Shown: positions 35,093 through 44,860, counted from the first letter of the stretch. The stretch is 64,000 bases of DNA from an uncultured Alistipes sp. (GCA_902388455.1 CABMPD010000015.1:9595-73594), one strand, 5' to 3'. The notes: a model not told the origin generated them from the sequence alone. Numbers and translations: made by a program.

Positions 35093-37048
35093 TCAGTTAC
35101 TCAGTTCTATCCACTCCTCCATCGTGCGGTCGAGGGTCCGTTTCAGTTCCAGATATTCCCGGGTCAGCTTGTCGATGTCGGTATCAGCCGACGGAGCGGC
35201 CAGGACCTTCTCCAGCTCCTTCATCTGAGCCTCAAGGTCGGCTATCTTCTTCTCGCAGCTCTCAATGCGCTTCTGCTTGCGGCGCTGCTCCTTCTGCTCC
35301 TGGAAGGAGAGACTGGATGCCGTGCGGGGCTTGGGAGAGGCCTCTTCCAGCGGAGTTTTCTCCTGCTTCTGCGGCTTCGGTTCCGGCTGAGAAGTACGTT
35401 CCAGGTCCTGCAGGGTCTCGATCCTGCGCTTCTCGATGAAGTCCTGCACTCCTCCCAGGTACTCCTTGACATGGCCGTCGCGGAATTCGTAGACCTTGTC
35501 CACCAGCCCGTCGAGGAAGTCCCTGTCGTGCGACACGATGACCAGTGTGCCGTCGTAGCGCTGGAGGGCCTGCTTGAGCACGTCCTTGGAGCGGATATCC
35601 ATGTGGTTGGTCGGCTCGTCAAGGGCCAGGAGGTTGTAGGGATGGAGGATGAGCTTGGCCATGGCCAGACGGGAGCGCTCCCCTCCGCTGAGCACGGCCA
35701 CCTTCTTGTCGATGTCCTCTCCGCGGAAGAGGAAGGCTCCGAGGATATCCCGCAGCTTGGTGCGGATATCGCCCACGGCCACCTTGTCGAGGGTGTCGTA
35801 GACGGTGTCGTTCCTGTCCAGTACGTCCTCCTGGTTCTGAGCGTAGTAACCCAAGGCGACATTGTACCCGAGGGAGGCCGAGCCGGTTATGGGCCGCAGT
35901 TCCCCGGTAATGTATTTCATCATGGTACTCTTTCCCTCGCCGTTGCGTCCGACGAAGGCCACCTTCTCCCCTCTCTCCACGGTCAGGTCGATGTCGGTGA
36001 ACACCACCTTAGGACTGCCCGAGCCATCGCGGGACGGATAGCCTCCGGTGAGTGCCTTGGCCTGGAAGACGATCTGGCCGGAGCGGGGAGCGGGCGGGAA
36101 CTTGACGTGGAGGGCCGAATTGTCCTCGATGTCTATCTCTATGCGCTCGAGCTTGTCGAGCTGCTTGATGCGGGACTGCACCTGATTGCTCTTGGTGGGC
36201 TTGTAACGGAAGCGCTCGATGAACTCCTCGGTCTTCTCGATCATCCGCTGCTGGTTCTCGTAGGCGGCCCGCTGCTGCTCCATCCGCTCGCGGCGCAGCT
36301 CCACGTACTTGGAGTACGGCACCTTGTAGTCGTAGATGTGTCCCAGAACTATCTCCACAGTACGGGTGGTCACCCGGTCCAGGAAACGGCGGTCATGGGA
36401 GATGAGCACCACCGAGCCACGGTAGCCGAAGAGGTAGTCCTCGAGCCACTGGATGGACTCGATGTCGAGGTGGTTGGTGGGCTCGTCCAGCAGGAGGACA
36501 TCGGGCTTGGTCAGCAGGACCTTGGCCAGTTCCACGCGCATGTTCCAGCCCTGTGAGAAGGTGCTGCGCTGCCGTCCGAGCTCGCTCTTCTTGAAACCTA
36601 GGCCCACCAGGGTCTTCTCGGCCAGCACGGCGGGAGACTCGGACTGGGCCATGGCCAGCTTGTCGTTGAGTTCGTTGAGTTCCTCTATCAGCCGATGGTA
36701 GGCCGGGGACTCGTAGTCGGTCCTCTCGCCCAGCTCGCGGCTGATCTCCTCCACCCTCTCACCCATGGTGAAATGGTCGGCGAAGACGGACATGGCGGCC
36801 TCGATGACCGTGGTGTCCTTGGAGTAACTCATTATCTGGGGCAGGTAGCCTACGGTCTGCTCCCTAGGCTTCATGATGGAGCCGGAAGTCGGACGCTCCA
36901 CACCGGCTATGAGCTTGAGTATCGTACTCTTGCCCGCACCGTTCTTGCCCACGAGGGCTATATGCTCCCCGTCGCTGACGTGGAAACTGATGTCGTCCAG
37001 GAGGGTGAAGCCTCCGAAGGCTACTGTGAGATTATTTATCGATATCAT
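35093..37048 (-). CDS. ABC-F family ATPase (Uup/YheS-like)
   Basis: A 651-residue soluble protein with two ABC domains and no membrane segments. The first Walker A is GKNGAGKS (34-41), with FSQGWNMRVELAKVL as a diverged signature and LLLDEPTNHLDI as Walker B. A charged linker (about 240-310) follows. The second domain has GRNGEGKS (about 366), LSGGERSRLAMAKL and LALDEPTNHMDI. The C-terminus (about 540-651) is a Lys/Glu-rich coiled coil. ABC-F proteins bind the ribosome E site and relieve stalling or give antibiotic protection. The overlap with tatC is 17 bp. No sign of being a resistance-type variant can be read. Confidence 0.9.
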   Translation of the reverse strand: MISINNLTVAFGGFTLLDDISFHVSDGEHIALVGKNGAGKSTILKLIAGVERPTSGSIMKPREQTVGYLPQIMSYSKDTTVIEAAMSVFADHFTMGERVEEISRELGERTDYESPAYHRLIEELNELNDKLAMAQSESPAVLAEKTLVGLGFKKSELGRQRSTFSQGWNMRVELAKVLLTKPDVLLLDEPTNHLDIESIQWLEDYLFGYRGSVVLISHDRRFLDRVTTRTVEIVLGHIYDYKVPYSKYVELRRERMEQQRAAYENQQRMIEKTEEFIERFRYKPTKSNQVQSRIKQLDKLERIEIDIEDNSALHVKFPPAPRSGQIVFQAKALTGGYPSRDGSGSPKVVFTDIDLTVERGEKVAFVGRNGEGKSTMMKYITGELRPITGSASLGYNVALGYYAQNQEDVLDRNDTVYDTLDKVAVGDIRTKLRDILGAFLFRGEDIDKKVAVLSGGERSRLAMAKLILHPYNLLALDEPTNHMDIRSKDVLKQALQRYDGTLVIVSHDRDFLDGLVDKVYEFRDGHVKEYLGGVQDFIEKRRIETLQDLERTSQPEPKPQKQEKTPLEEASPKPRTASSLSFQEQKEQRRKQKRIESCEKKIADLEAQMKELEKVLAAPSADTDIDKLTREYLELKRTLDRTMEEWIELSN

Positions 37049-37847
37049 TTCTAACTTCTACTTCTTTCGGTTTGTCTTTACACAGGGTTATGGATACCTC
37101 GTAGAGCAGGTACAGGGGCAGGGCGACCACTATCATCGTGAAGGCGTCTCCCGAGGGGGTTATGACAGCCGATATGGCTAAGGCGGCCACTATCGCGTAC
37201 TTGCGGAAACTCCTCAGCATCTGCCGGTTGATGATCCCTATCCGGGACAGTAGAAGAGCTAAGGCCGGCAACTCGAAGACTACACCCATTATCAGGTTGA
37301 GCTTCAGGAACATCCCGATATACGAGAGCAGCGATATCTGGTTGGCCACCGACTCGCTCACCTGATAGGTTCCCAGAAAACGCAGGGTCAGCGGGAAGAC
37401 CACCACGTAGCCCACCCCCACGCCGATGTAGAACAGCAGGGAGGACAGCCCGAAAGCCGTCTCGGCAGCCCGCCTCTCCCGGTCGTACAGCGCAGGTCTC
37501 ACGAAGAGCCACACCTGATAGATCAGAAACGGCAGGGCCACGATAACCGCCAGCCAGAAGGAGATGCGCACATGGGTGAAGAACTGGGCGGCCAGGTCGA
37601 TATTGACCAGTTCCACCCGGAAAGGCTCTAAAGCCCCGAGACCGAGCAGTCCCAGCAGCCTGTCCATCCACCGGTAGACGAAGAAACCGTCCGTCAGCGG
37701 AGCCAGCACCACCCCGTCGAAGACCGTCTCCTTGCACAGGAATAGCGCGACCATCAGGACAATAAGCACAGCAAAGCTGCGGAAGATCACCTTTCGCAGC
37801 TCGTCTAAATGTTCCCAGAAGGTCATTTCTCCCGCCACGGCACCCAT
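37032..37847 (-). CDS. tatC: Sec-independent (twin-arginine) translocase subunit TatC
   Basis: A 271-residue inner-membrane protein with six hydrophobic helices. TatC signatures: MTFWEHLDELRK at 8-19 (signal-peptide-binding cytosolic face), WLFVRPALYDRERR near 112-125, and FELPALALLL in the fourth helix. TatC recognises twin-arginine signal peptides of folded proteins. It lies 3 bp after tatA, so the two form a minimal TatAC system without a tatB here. The first periplasmic loop is long (about 45-75), as in other Bacteroidetes. Confidence 0.95.
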   Translation of the reverse strand: MGAVAGEMTFWEHLDELRKVIFRSFAVLIVLMVALFLCKETVFDGVVLAPLTDGFFVYRWMDRLLGLLGLGALEPFRVELVNIDLAAQFFTHVRISFWLAVIVALPFLIYQVWLFVRPALYDRERRAAETAFGLSSLLFYIGVGVGYVVVFPLTLRFLGTYQVSESVANQISLLSYIGMFLKLNLIMGVVFELPALALLLSRIGIINRQMLRSFRKYAIVAALAISAVITPSGDAFTMIVVALPLYLLYEVSITLCKDKPKEVEVRNDIDK

Positions 37848-37850
37848 CTC

Positions 37851-38084
37851 CTACTTCTTCCCGGCGGAGCTGTCCTTTGCGGAGGACGAATCCTTCTTGG
37901 CAGAGGAATCCGCATTCAGGTCCTCCTCAATGCCGTTGACCCCCTCCTTGAAACTCTTGACACCCTTGCCGAAGCTCTTCATCAGCTCGGGAATCTTCTT
38001 CGCCCCGAACAGCAGCAGGACGATGAGCAGCAGCACCAATATCTCGGTCAGTCCGACGGATCCTAAAAACAAAAGTGTAAGCAT
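37851..38084 (-). CDS. tatA: twin-arginine translocase pore subunit TatA
   Basis: A 77-residue protein: one N-terminal membrane helix (about 7-26), the hinge [20 protein letters not shown] (26-45), an amphipathic helix, and a Ser/Lys/Asp-rich tail. This is the standard TatA/E layout. It oligomerises to make the Tat passage together with TatC. It lies 12 bp after the thioesterase gene. Confidence 0.95.
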   Translation of the reverse strand: MLTLLFLGSVGLTEILVLLLIVLLLFGAKKIPELMKSFGKGVKSFKEGVNGIEEDLNADSSAKKDSSSAKDSSAGKK

Positions 38085-38096
38085 ATCTTCTAGTTA

Positions 38097-38534
38097 TTAT
38101 TTATTTTCTTTTGCTGCAGCCTGTTCCATGTCGGCCTTACGGAATACTTCCAGCAGGGCGGCGGGGATACGGGTCGGCCGGCGGTTGTCGCTGTGGATGA
38201 ACCCGAGGACCACCGAGCCGTCGCAGACTAAGTCTCCATTCTGGTTATAAATGTCCGTAAGCACCTCTATCCGAGCCATCGGCTCCTTCTCCACCCGGGA
38301 GACCACCCGGAGCACGTCCCCCATCCGGGCCGGCGTGTGATACTTCGCACTTACCGACACCACCGGCATCATGATTCCGCTCTTCTCAAGTTCCGTGATG
38401 GGCAGTCCGACATCCAGCAGGAACTGGTGCCGGCCGCACTCGAAGTAGCGGATGTAGTTCGAATGATGGACTATCCCCATCAGGTCCGTCTCATAGTAGC
38501 GGACCTCGATCTGTGTCTCTGACTGGATATACAT
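38097..38534 (-). CDS. YbgC-like acyl-CoA thioesterase (4HBT hot-dog fold)
   Basis: A 145-residue hot-dog-fold enzyme. The motif RYYETDLMGIVHHSNYIRYFE (12-32, shown across the start) has the catalytic Asp17 and HH characteristic of the 4-hydroxybenzoyl-CoA thioesterase group. YbgC-type enzymes hydrolyse short or phospholipid-related acyl-CoAs and often lie near tol/pal; here it is between valS and tatA, 18 bp after valS. The precise acyl chain is not readable. Confidence 0.87.
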   Translation of the reverse strand: MYIQSETQIEVRYYETDLMGIVHHSNYIRYFECGRHQFLLDVGLPITELEKSGIMMPVVSVSAKYHTPARMGDVLRVVSRVEKEPMARIEVLTDIYNQNGDLVCDGSVVLGFIHSDNRRPTRIPAALLEVFRKADMEQAAAKENK

Positions 38535-38552
38535 GGCTTCTGTCTATTCTGT

Positions 38553-41204
38553 TCAGCCTTTAAGGGCCTCTATGGTCTTGCGCAGTCCCTCTATCTTGGC
38601 AGTGGCGTCGGCCCGCTTCTTCTCCTCTCCGCGCACCACGGCCTCGGGAGCATTCTGCATGAATTTCTCATTGGACAGCTTGGCATTCACGCCCTTGAGG
38701 AATTTCTCCAGACGCTCAATCTCGGCCTCGGCCTTGACAATCTCCTCCTGCACGTCGGTCTTGCCGGCAAGGGGCACGAACATCTCGACAGTGCCCACGA
38801 GGAAGGATGCCCCGGCCTCACGTCCTCCGAAATCCTCCACGAAGGAAATCTCCCCCACATTGCCCATACGGCGGACTATGCCGGTCATCTCCTGGGGGAA
38901 TGCCCCCTTGATGCGCAGGTCGAGGGCCTCTTTCGGGGAAATGCCCTTCTTCTGGCGGATATTCCTGAGAGCGGCCACAGCCTCGGTGGCAAGCCCGAAG
39001 TCGCGGATAAACGCCTCGTCGTACTCTCCTCCGGCAGGCTGGCGTTCCAGCATGACGGTCGCGCCCTCGGGACGCTCCGCGATGTTGTGCCACAGTTCCT
39101 CGGTGATGAACGGCATCACGGGGTGCAGGAGCTTGAGCAGGGAATCGAAAAATCCGATGGTGGCATCGTATGTGGCTCCGTCCACCGGAGAACCGAAGGC
39201 CGGCTTGACTATCTCGAGGTACCAGGCGCAGAAGTCGTCCCAGAACAGCTTGTAGAGGGTCATCAGCGCATCGGAAATCCTGAATTTGGAGAAATGGTCA
39301 TCGACAGTGGCTATTGCCTGATTGAGCTTGTGGGTAAACCACTTGACTGCAAGTGCCGAATGCTCGGGAGCAGCGGCGGTGCGGTCCACACTCCAGCCTT
39401 TAACCAAGCGGTAGGCGTTCCATATCTTGTTGCAGAAGTTGCGGCCCTGCTCCACCTGAGACTCGTCGAAGAGGATGTCGTTGCCGGCAGCAGTGCAGAG
39501 CAGCATGCCGATACGGACTCCGTCGGCCCCGTAGTCATCGATGAGTTTCAGAGGGTCAGGCGAGTTGCCGAGGGTCTTGGACATCTTGCGGCCCAGTTTG
39601 TCACGGACGATACCGGTAAAATAGACGTTGTGGAAAGGCACCTTGTCCATGAATTCGTTGCCGGCCATGACCATCCTGGCCACCCAGAAGAAGATGATAT
39701 CCGGGGCGGTCACAAGGTCGTTGGTCGGATAGTAGTACGCTAAATCGGCATTCGGAGCCTTCTCGGGGAAGCCGGGCTTGCCGGGATCGAATACCGAGAT
39801 GGGCCAGAGCCACGAGGAGAACCAGGTGTCCAGCACATCCTCGTCGCGCCTGAGGTCAGCGGCTGTAACCGAGGGGTCGAGCTGCTGCGCGGCCTTCAAA
39901 GCCTCCTCCTCGGTAGCCTCCACCACATAGCGGCCGTCAGGCAGGTAGTATGCGGGTATCTGCTGCCCCCACCACAGCTGACGGGAGATGCACCAGTCGC
40001 GGGTATTCTCCATCCAGTGGCGGTAGGAGTTGCGGTATTTGTCGGGTATGAGGCGTATCTCTCCGTCCTCCACGCGGGCCAGGGCAGCCTTGGAGAGCTC
40101 ATCCATCTTGATGAACCACTGCATAGACAGCTTCGGTTCGATAACGGCATCAGTTCTCTCGGAGTGTCCTACAGGCGAGAGGTAGTCCTCCTCCTTCTCG
40201 AGCTGCCCGGCCTCTGCCAGCATTTTCACTATCTTCTTGCGGGCCACGAAACGGTCCTCGCCCACGAGGATTACAGCCTTCTCGTTGAGCCGTCCGTGGT
40301 CGTCGATGATGTCGAGCACCGGCAGGTTGTGCCTCAGGCCTATCTCGTAGTCGTTCACGTCGTGGGCCGGAGTCACTTTCAGGCAGCCTGTACCGAAATC
40401 CATGGTCACATACGAATCCTCTATGATGGGAATCTCCCTGTTGATCAAAGGGATAAGTATCTTCTTGCCGCGCAGGTGGTGATACCTCGGATCCTCCGGA
40501 TTGATGCAGACAGCGGCATCGGCCATGATGGTCTCGGGACGGGTCGTGGCTATGACTATGTAGTCGTCAGTGGGATTGCCGGCCCCGTCGGACACCTTGT
40601 AGCGCAGGTAGTAGAGCTTGGACCTGGTCTCCTTGTGGATCACCTCGTCATCGCTCACAGCGGTCAGGGCCTGGGGATCCCAGTTGACCATCCTCACGCC
40701 GCGGTAGATATATCCTTTCTTGTAGAAATAAACGAATGTATTGATGACCGCCTCACTGAGAGCCGGATCCATCGTAAAGCGGGTACGGTCCCAGTCGCAG
40801 GAGGCCCCGAGTTTCTTGAGCTGCTCGAGGATGATGCCGCCGTGCTTCTCCTTCCATTCCCAGGCATGTTTCATGAACTCCTCGCGGGTCAGGGAGGACT
40901 TGTCGATGCCCTGCTCCTTCAGCTTGGCCACCACCTTGGCCTCGGTGGCGATGGACGCATGGTCGGTACCAGGCACCCAGCAGGCGTTCTTGCCCTGCAT
41001 GCGGGCGCGGCGGACGAGCACGTCCTGTATCGTATTGTTGAGCATGTGTCCCATGTGCAGCACACCTGTCACATTGGGCGGCGGGATGACCACAGTATAG
41101 GGTTCCCGGCTATCGGGTTCCGAATGGAAAAACTTGTTCTTCAACCAGTAAGAGTACCATTTCTCCTCTACTTCCGAGGGGCTGTATTTCGCTGACAGTT
41201 CCAT
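38553..41204 (-). CDS. valS: valyl-tRNA synthetase
   Basis: An 883-residue class I synthetase that charges tRNA-Val. The HIGH motif is HMGH (50-53, in [15 protein letters not shown]), KMSKT is near residue 538, an editing CP1 domain lies about 190-350 ([15 protein letters not shown]), and WWWGQQIP-like [11 protein letters not shown] and [10 protein letters not shown] are the usual ValRS blocks. The C-terminal coiled coil (about 815-883, [19 protein letters not shown]) is present, so the protein is full length. It is the first gene of a six-gene minus-strand operon that ends with rlmB. Confidence 0.97.
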   Translation of the reverse strand: MELSAKYSPSEVEEKWYSYWLKNKFFHSEPDSREPYTVVIPPPNVTGVLHMGHMLNNTIQDVLVRRARMQGKNACWVPGTDHASIATEAKVVAKLKEQGIDKSSLTREEFMKHAWEWKEKHGGIILEQLKKLGASCDWDRTRFTMDPALSEAVINTFVYFYKKGYIYRGVRMVNWDPQALTAVSDDEVIHKETRSKLYYLRYKVSDGAGNPTDDYIVIATTRPETIMADAAVCINPEDPRYHHLRGKKILIPLINREIPIIEDSYVTMDFGTGCLKVTPAHDVNDYEIGLRHNLPVLDIIDDHGRLNEKAVILVGEDRFVARKKIVKMLAEAGQLEKEEDYLSPVGHSERTDAVIEPKLSMQWFIKMDELSKAALARVEDGEIRLIPDKYRNSYRHWMENTRDWCISRQLWWGQQIPAYYLPDGRYVVEATEEEALKAAQQLDPSVTAADLRRDEDVLDTWFSSWLWPISVFDPGKPGFPEKAPNADLAYYYPTNDLVTAPDIIFFWVARMVMAGNEFMDKVPFHNVYFTGIVRDKLGRKMSKTLGNSPDPLKLIDDYGADGVRIGMLLCTAAGNDILFDESQVEQGRNFCNKIWNAYRLVKGWSVDRTAAAPEHSALAVKWFTHKLNQAIATVDDHFSKFRISDALMTLYKLFWDDFCAWYLEIVKPAFGSPVDGATYDATIGFFDSLLKLLHPVMPFITEELWHNIAERPEGATVMLERQPAGGEYDEAFIRDFGLATEAVAALRNIRQKKGISPKEALDLRIKGAFPQEMTGIVRRMGNVGEISFVEDFGGREAGASFLVGTVEMFVPLAGKTDVQEEIVKAEAEIERLEKFLKGVNAKLSNEKFMQNAPEAVVRGEEKKRADATAKIEGLRKTIEALKG

Positions 41205-41224
41205 ATTTCTTGCAAATTAGCCTG

Positions 41225-41232
41225 CAAATATA
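41225..41232 (-). promoter_or_regulatory. -7 box of the valS operon
   Basis: Minus strand TATATTTG, 20 bp upstream of the valS ATG. A TTG box at 19-21 bp is not seen, so confidence is moderate. Confidence 0.45.
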
Positions 41233-41244
41233 AGAAGATTTGTG

Positions 41245-41252
41245 TAGATTTG
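41245..41252 (+). promoter_or_regulatory. -7 box of the DUF3467-kdsC-maf operon
   Basis: Plus strand TAGATTTG, 31 bp upstream of the ATG at 41284, back to back with the valS box. The -33 box is not clear. Confidence 0.4.
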
Positions 41253-41283
41253 CGGGACGTTTCAAAACATTATTTCATAAGAC

Positions 41284-41610
41284 ATGGACAATCAGCAACA
41301 GAAAAAGGAAATAGGCATCGAGCTCACCAAGGAGACCGCTGCCGGCAACTACTCCAACCTCGCCCTCATCACCCACTCCAACAGCGAGTTCATCCTGGAT
41401 TTCGCCCGCATGCTACCAGGCTATCCCAAGGCCCAGGTAGTCAGCCGCGTCATCATGACTCCCGAGCACGCCAAGAGACTGCTCCTGGCCCTGAGCGACA
41501 ACATCAGCAAATACGAAAGCCAGAACGGCGAGATACGTCTAGGCTCGCCCAATCTGCCCAAGAACACCATCCCCTTCGGATTCGGCGGTCCCAATACCCC
41601 GGAGGCCTGA
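41284..41610 (+). CDS. DUF3467 family protein
   Basis: A 108-residue soluble protein. The pattern SNLALITHSNSEFILDFARM, then PKAQVVSRVIMTPEHAKRLL and ALSDNISKYE, is the DUF3467 family, common in Bacteroidetes and some archaea, with no known function. No signal peptide or membrane segment. The C-terminal tail (GFGGPNTPEA) is short and Gly/Pro-rich. It is 3 bp upstream of the DUF2520 gene, so it is the first gene of a four-gene operon. Confidence 0.85.
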   Translation: MDNQQQKKEIGIELTKETAAGNYSNLALITHSNSEFILDFARMLPGYPKAQVVSRVIMTPEHAKRLLLALSDNISKYESQNGEIRLGSPNLPKNTIPFGFGGPNTPEA

Positions 41611-41613
41611 CCG

Positions 41614-42477
41614 ATGAAGCCGGACATAGCATTCGTCGGGGCCGGGAACGTGGCATTCCGATTTTCCCTGGCCCTGCAGGAGAAAGGGTACAATATCAGC
41701 ACCGTCTACAGCCGTACTGAGAAAAGCCGCGACCGTCTGGTCAGGGCCCTCAGGGCCAACGGGTCGGACACCAAGGCCGCCGGGAGGCTACAAGACCTGC
41801 AGGAGGCATCCCTCGTGGTCATCGCGGTTACGGACGACGCCATCCCGCAGCTGGTGGAGGAAATGGCAACGGCATTCTCATGGACAGACAGTGACAATGC
41901 CGCGGAAAAGGCTGTTTCCCGCCGGCTTCCGGCTGTGGTGCATACATCAGGTGCCACCCCGCTCCAGGTCCTGCAGCCCCTCGCGGATCTGGGCTGCGCC
42001 TGCGGAGTGATGTATCCCCTGATGACGCTCAGCCGCAACAAGAACATAGAGTTCCGCGACGTGCCCCTGCTACTGGAGGCCTCCACCGACGGACTTGGAA
42101 CGCTCCTGGACTCCATGGCCGAGGACCTGGGCGGAGAGCATTATTTCTACTCCTCCGAAGACAGACTGAAAATGCATGTGGCCGCAGTGTTCACCACCAA
42201 CTTCGTCAACTATCTCCTCGGCCTGGCCTTCCCCATCGTCCAGCACGACCATCCCCTGCTCATCCCCTCCACCATCGAGGCAGTGCGCAACGCATTCCTG
42301 CACACCCCCGCCTCCACCCTCACCGGCCCAGCCCGCAGAGGAGACATGGAGACTATCCGCAAACATATCGGACTGCTGCATGACATGGGACTGAAAGAAC
42401 AGGAGGAGATATACCGCCTATTCACCGATAAGATCCTGAAAAAGTACCATCCGGAACAAACAACTGAAGAACAATAG
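41614..42477 (+). CDS. Rossmann-fold NADP-binding DUF2520 protein
   Basis: A 287-residue protein. The N-terminus has a dinucleotide-binding glycine motif (IAFVGAGNVAFRFSLAL, 5-21), a helical middle, and the DUF2520 C-terminal domain (KMHVAAVFTTNFVNYLLGLA near 187-206, ALTGPARRGD-like LTGPARRGDMETI near 238-250). It resembles pyrroline-5-carboxylate or ketopantoate reductases in layout, but the substrate of this family is not known. It is tightly placed between DUF3467 and kdsC (3-bp gaps). The recurring neighbourhood with kdsC and maf is typical of Bacteroidales. Confidence 0.8.
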   Translation: MKPDIAFVGAGNVAFRFSLALQEKGYNISTVYSRTEKSRDRLVRALRANGSDTKAAGRLQDLQEASLVVIAVTDDAIPQLVEEMATAFSWTDSDNAAEKAVSRRLPAVVHTSGATPLQVLQPLADLGCACGVMYPLMTLSRNKNIEFRDVPLLLEASTDGLGTLLDSMAEDLGGEHYFYSSEDRLKMHVAAVFTTNFVNYLLGLAFPIVQHDHPLLIPSTIEAVRNAFLHTPASTLTGPARRGDMETIRKHIGLLHDMGLKEQEEIYRLFTDKILKKYHPEQTTEEQ

Positions 42478-42480
42478 ACA

Positions 42481-43023
42481 ATGCCCAACTACAACTATAA
42501 AGTGAAGCTCCACTCCATCCGCGCCTTCGCCTTCGACGTGGACGGAGTGCTGACCGACGGTTCGATTCTCTCCACCCCTGACGGAGACCTGCTCAGAACA
42601 TTTGACTCCAAGGACGGATTTGCCCTCAGAATGTGCAGTATGAAAGGATACCCCGTGGCCATCATCACAGGAGGCGTATCTCAGAGCATTGTGCACAGAT
42701 TCACCGGGTTAGGCGTAAAGGAAGAGGACATCTACCAGAAATCCCGCGACAAGGTGCCCGACTTCCTGGATTTCTGCTCCAGACACGGCCTCAAGCCCGA
42801 GGAAGTGGCCTTCGCGGGAGACGACATACCCGACATCCCGGTGCTACGGATGGCCGGGCTGGCTGTCGCTCCGGCCGATGCCGTTCCCGAGGTCAAGGAC
42901 GTATGCGACTACGTATCCATCCGCCCGGGAGGCAGAGCCTTTGCCCGCGACCTCATCGAGCAGGTGCTGAAGGTGCATGAGGACTGGTACCTGGATACAG
43001 ACGTTTTCGCCAAAACCTTTTGA
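42481..43023 (+). CDS. kdsC: KdsC-like HAD phosphatase (3-deoxy-D-manno-octulosonate 8-phosphate phosphatase)
   Basis: A 180-residue C0-type HAD phosphatase without a cap domain. The catalytic DxD is D19-V-D21 in AFDVDGVLTDG; the Thr/Ser motif is ITGG (about 61-64); KSRDKVPDF holds the conserved Lys; and FAGDDIPDIPVL holds motif IV. It removes phosphate from Kdo-8-phosphate for lipopolysaccharide core synthesis and probably acts as a tetramer. Some relatives are CMP-Kdn/sialic-acid pathway phosphatases. Overlaps maf by 4 bp. Confidence 0.87.
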   Translation: MPNYNYKVKLHSIRAFAFDVDGVLTDGSILSTPDGDLLRTFDSKDGFALRMCSMKGYPVAIITGGVSQSIVHRFTGLGVKEEDIYQKSRDKVPDFLDFCSRHGLKPEEVAFAGDDIPDIPVLRMAGLAVAPADAVPEVKDVCDYVSIRPGGRAFARDLIEQVLKVHEDWYLDTDVFAKTF

Positions 43024-43631
43024 CACATACCGCCATGCTGCTTCACGAAGCCCTGAAAGGCCGCCGCTTGGTGCTCGGCTCGGCCTCTCCCCGCAGAAGG
43101 GAACTCCTCGCAGGTCTCGGCCTGGAATTTACCGTAGAGGCCACCCCCGGTGCTCCGGAAACCTATTCCCCCACCCTCATGCCGGATGAGGTGCCGGCCG
43201 CCCTCGCAGTATCCAAGTCGGAGGGATTCCACCGTCCCTTAGAGCCGGACGAGATCCTCATCACCGCCGACACCGTAGTCATCTGCGGGGAAGACATCCT
43301 CGGCAAGCCCTCGGACAGGGAGGACGCAGCCAGGATGCTCCGGGAGCTCTCGGGCCGCACTCACCGCGTGGTCACCGGCGTCTGCCTGCGCGACAATACC
43401 CGGCGGCACGTATTTTCCTGCACCTCCGAAGTGGAATTCAAAGCCCTTGCTGAAGAGGAGATATCCTACTACATCGACCGCTGGCGTCCCTTCGACAAGG
43501 CCGGCAGCTACGGCATCCAGGAATGGATAGGCTACATAGGAATAACCTCCATACGCGGCTCCTACTTCAACATCGTAGGACTCCCCGTACAGAGGCTGTA
43601 CACTGCTTTGTGCGAATTTATCGGACAGTGA
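43020..43631 (+). CDS. maf: Maf-like nucleotide pyrophosphatase
   Basis: A 203-residue Maf/YhdE protein. LVLGSASPRRRELL (17-30), the ITADTVV segment with the catalytic Asp near 81, GKPSDREDAARMLRELSG and THRVVTGV mark the dTTP/UTP pyrophosphatase group. It hydrolyses (modified) nucleoside triphosphates to monophosphates. The ATG at 43020 overlaps kdsC; Met6 (43035) is a possible alternative. Its 3' end overlaps the converging choloylglycine-hydrolase-family gene by 14 bp. Confidence 0.9.
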   Translation: MTHTAMLLHEALKGRRLVLGSASPRRRELLAGLGLEFTVEATPGAPETYSPTLMPDEVPAALAVSKSEGFHRPLEPDEILITADTVVICGEDILGKPSDREDAARMLRELSGRTHRVVTGVCLRDNTRRHVFSCTSEVEFKALAEEEISYYIDRWRPFDKAGSYGIQEWIGYIGITSIRGSYFNIVGLPVQRLYTALCEFIGQ

Positions 43632-44712
43632 TCATCTCGACACTCTGCCGACGCACTTTATCCAGAGGCTCGACGGTGTATTTCACCTTGGAGAAATCGA
43701 TGTCATTCAGGTCTAAGCAGCGGATCGTGCTGTTCCAGCAGGTGCGCCAGTACATTTTCAGCCCCTTGGTATCGGCCGCCGTCGTAAACTGTGTGGCACC
43801 GGGAATATCTGTCGGCTCCTGCCCTTTCTGACGCTCCACTCCTATCGGTATATCGAAATTGTTCAGAATCAGGAAGCAGGACATTACCGTCTCCTCTCCT
43901 GTAGGGTACTGCGGTGCGGTGGCCTGATAATAGGCGGCACGTACAAACCGCGAAGGAGGAGTCACGTCCCCGGGGATTCCTATCATACCGGTGCCGGCTC
44001 CGAAGCGGCGTACCTGCGGATAAGCCGAAAAGGCATTGCCGTCAGCCTCTCCGAAAGCCAGATTGACATAGTTGTTCAGATTGGTAACATGCCAGGGGAA
44101 ATCGGGGGAATTGGTCAGCACCCCTACCGTATTCTCGTAGATATGCGTCTTTCCGCCGGTTATCTCGATGACAACCTGCCTTCCGGACGGGTCCCCCACC
44201 CTCCAGTGCGAAGTGCCGGACTGAGGATAGAGCATGGTCACTATTATCTCGTCAAAATGGTCAATCACCTCCTGCACGGTGGAGAATCCGGAGAGTATCC
44301 AGCTCACCACCTGCATGTCGGGGACAGTACGGCTCACTTCGGTAGAATCGTACTCAGGATACTGGCCGTAACCGGGGAAGAAGAAAAGTCCGGCGGACAG
44401 CCCCTTTTCATTGAGCCCCTCCAGCACGAACTGGTCCATATTGGCCGCCACCCCCACATATCCGTACTTTCCAGTGAATATCAGACCATTGCCGCCATCT
44501 GCCGTCAGGGACACATGCCTGTATCCCCTAGGGACAACCACGTAGCGGCTGTGCAGGTCCGAACCGCCCCACTCCGCCGTCCTGGCCAGCACGAAACTGC
44601 CGTCCTTGGCCGTGAAAGAAATGCCCGTACAGGCATTAAGGTCTGAAAAAAACGTGCAGGCCAGCACCATCGCTGCGGCTGCCGCCCGCCTTAGAATTGC
44701 TGAGATGTTCAT
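43618..44712 (-). CDS. linear amide C-N hydrolase, choloylglycine hydrolase family (bile salt hydrolase/penicillin acylase-like)
   Basis: A 364-residue exported Ntn-hydrolase. After the signal peptide (FFSDLNA) the mature chain would start at Cys28 (CTGISFT), the self-exposed nucleophile. Next come LARTAEWGG (the Arg and acidic residue that line the site), VLTNSPDFPWH (the conserved Asn) and PSRFVRAAYY (the conserved Arg). These fit the bile salt hydrolase/penicillin V acylase family; sequence alone does not decide the substrate. In the classical enzymes the acidic residue after Arg is Asp; here it is Glu. A monocistronic gene with its own -7 box. Confidence 0.85.
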   Translation of the reverse strand: MNISAILRRAAAAAMVLACTFFSDLNACTGISFTAKDGSFVLARTAEWGGSDLHSRYVVVPRGYRHVSLTADGGNGLIFTGKYGYVGVAANMDQFVLEGLNEKGLSAGLFFFPGYGQYPEYDSTEVSRTVPDMQVVSWILSGFSTVQEVIDHFDEIIVTMLYPQSGTSHWRVGDPSGRQVVIEITGGKTHIYENTVGVLTNSPDFPWHVTNLNNYVNLAFGEADGNAFSAYPQVRRFGAGTGMIGIPGDVTPPSRFVRAAYYQATAPQYPTGEETVMSCFLILNNFDIPIGVERQKGQEPTDIPGATQFTTAADTKGLKMYWRTCWNSTIRCLDLNDIDFSKVKYTVEPLDKVRRQSVEMITVR

Positions 44713-44752
44713 ATGGCATTTTATTTTAATTCCTTATTCCAGTTCATCCGAG

Positions 44753-44760
44753 CAAAGTTA
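44753..44760 (-). promoter_or_regulatory. -7 box of the choloylglycine-hydrolase-family gene
   Basis: Minus strand TAACTTTG, 40 bp upstream of the ATG at 44712. It lies just beyond the terminator of the capsule operon. Confidence 0.45.
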
Positions 44761-44774
44761 AGCATAGATTTCCA

Positions 44775-44822
44775 CAAATAAAAATCCCGCCGGCCCCATT
44801 TCAGGAATGAGACCGGCGGGAT
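44775..44822 (-). terminator. rho-independent terminator of the capsule operon
   Basis: On the minus strand a 10-bp GC-rich stem (ATCCCGCCGG at 44822-44813, complement at 44793-44784) is followed by TTTTTATTTG. It ends the long minus-strand polysaccharide operon 38 bp after wbuC. Confidence 0.85.
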
Positions 44823-44860
44823 GTACTGACAATACCGGAAGCAGTTCTGCAGCTGCCTGT

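Noticed and set aside
34274..36556. 760-codon open frame on the plus strand
   Set aside because: It is the complement of rlmB and the ABC-F gene, both of which have clear motifs. GC-rich third positions keep the opposite frame open.
40017..41195. Long plus-strand open frame opposite valS
   Set aside because: Antisense shadow of the synthetase; no family features.
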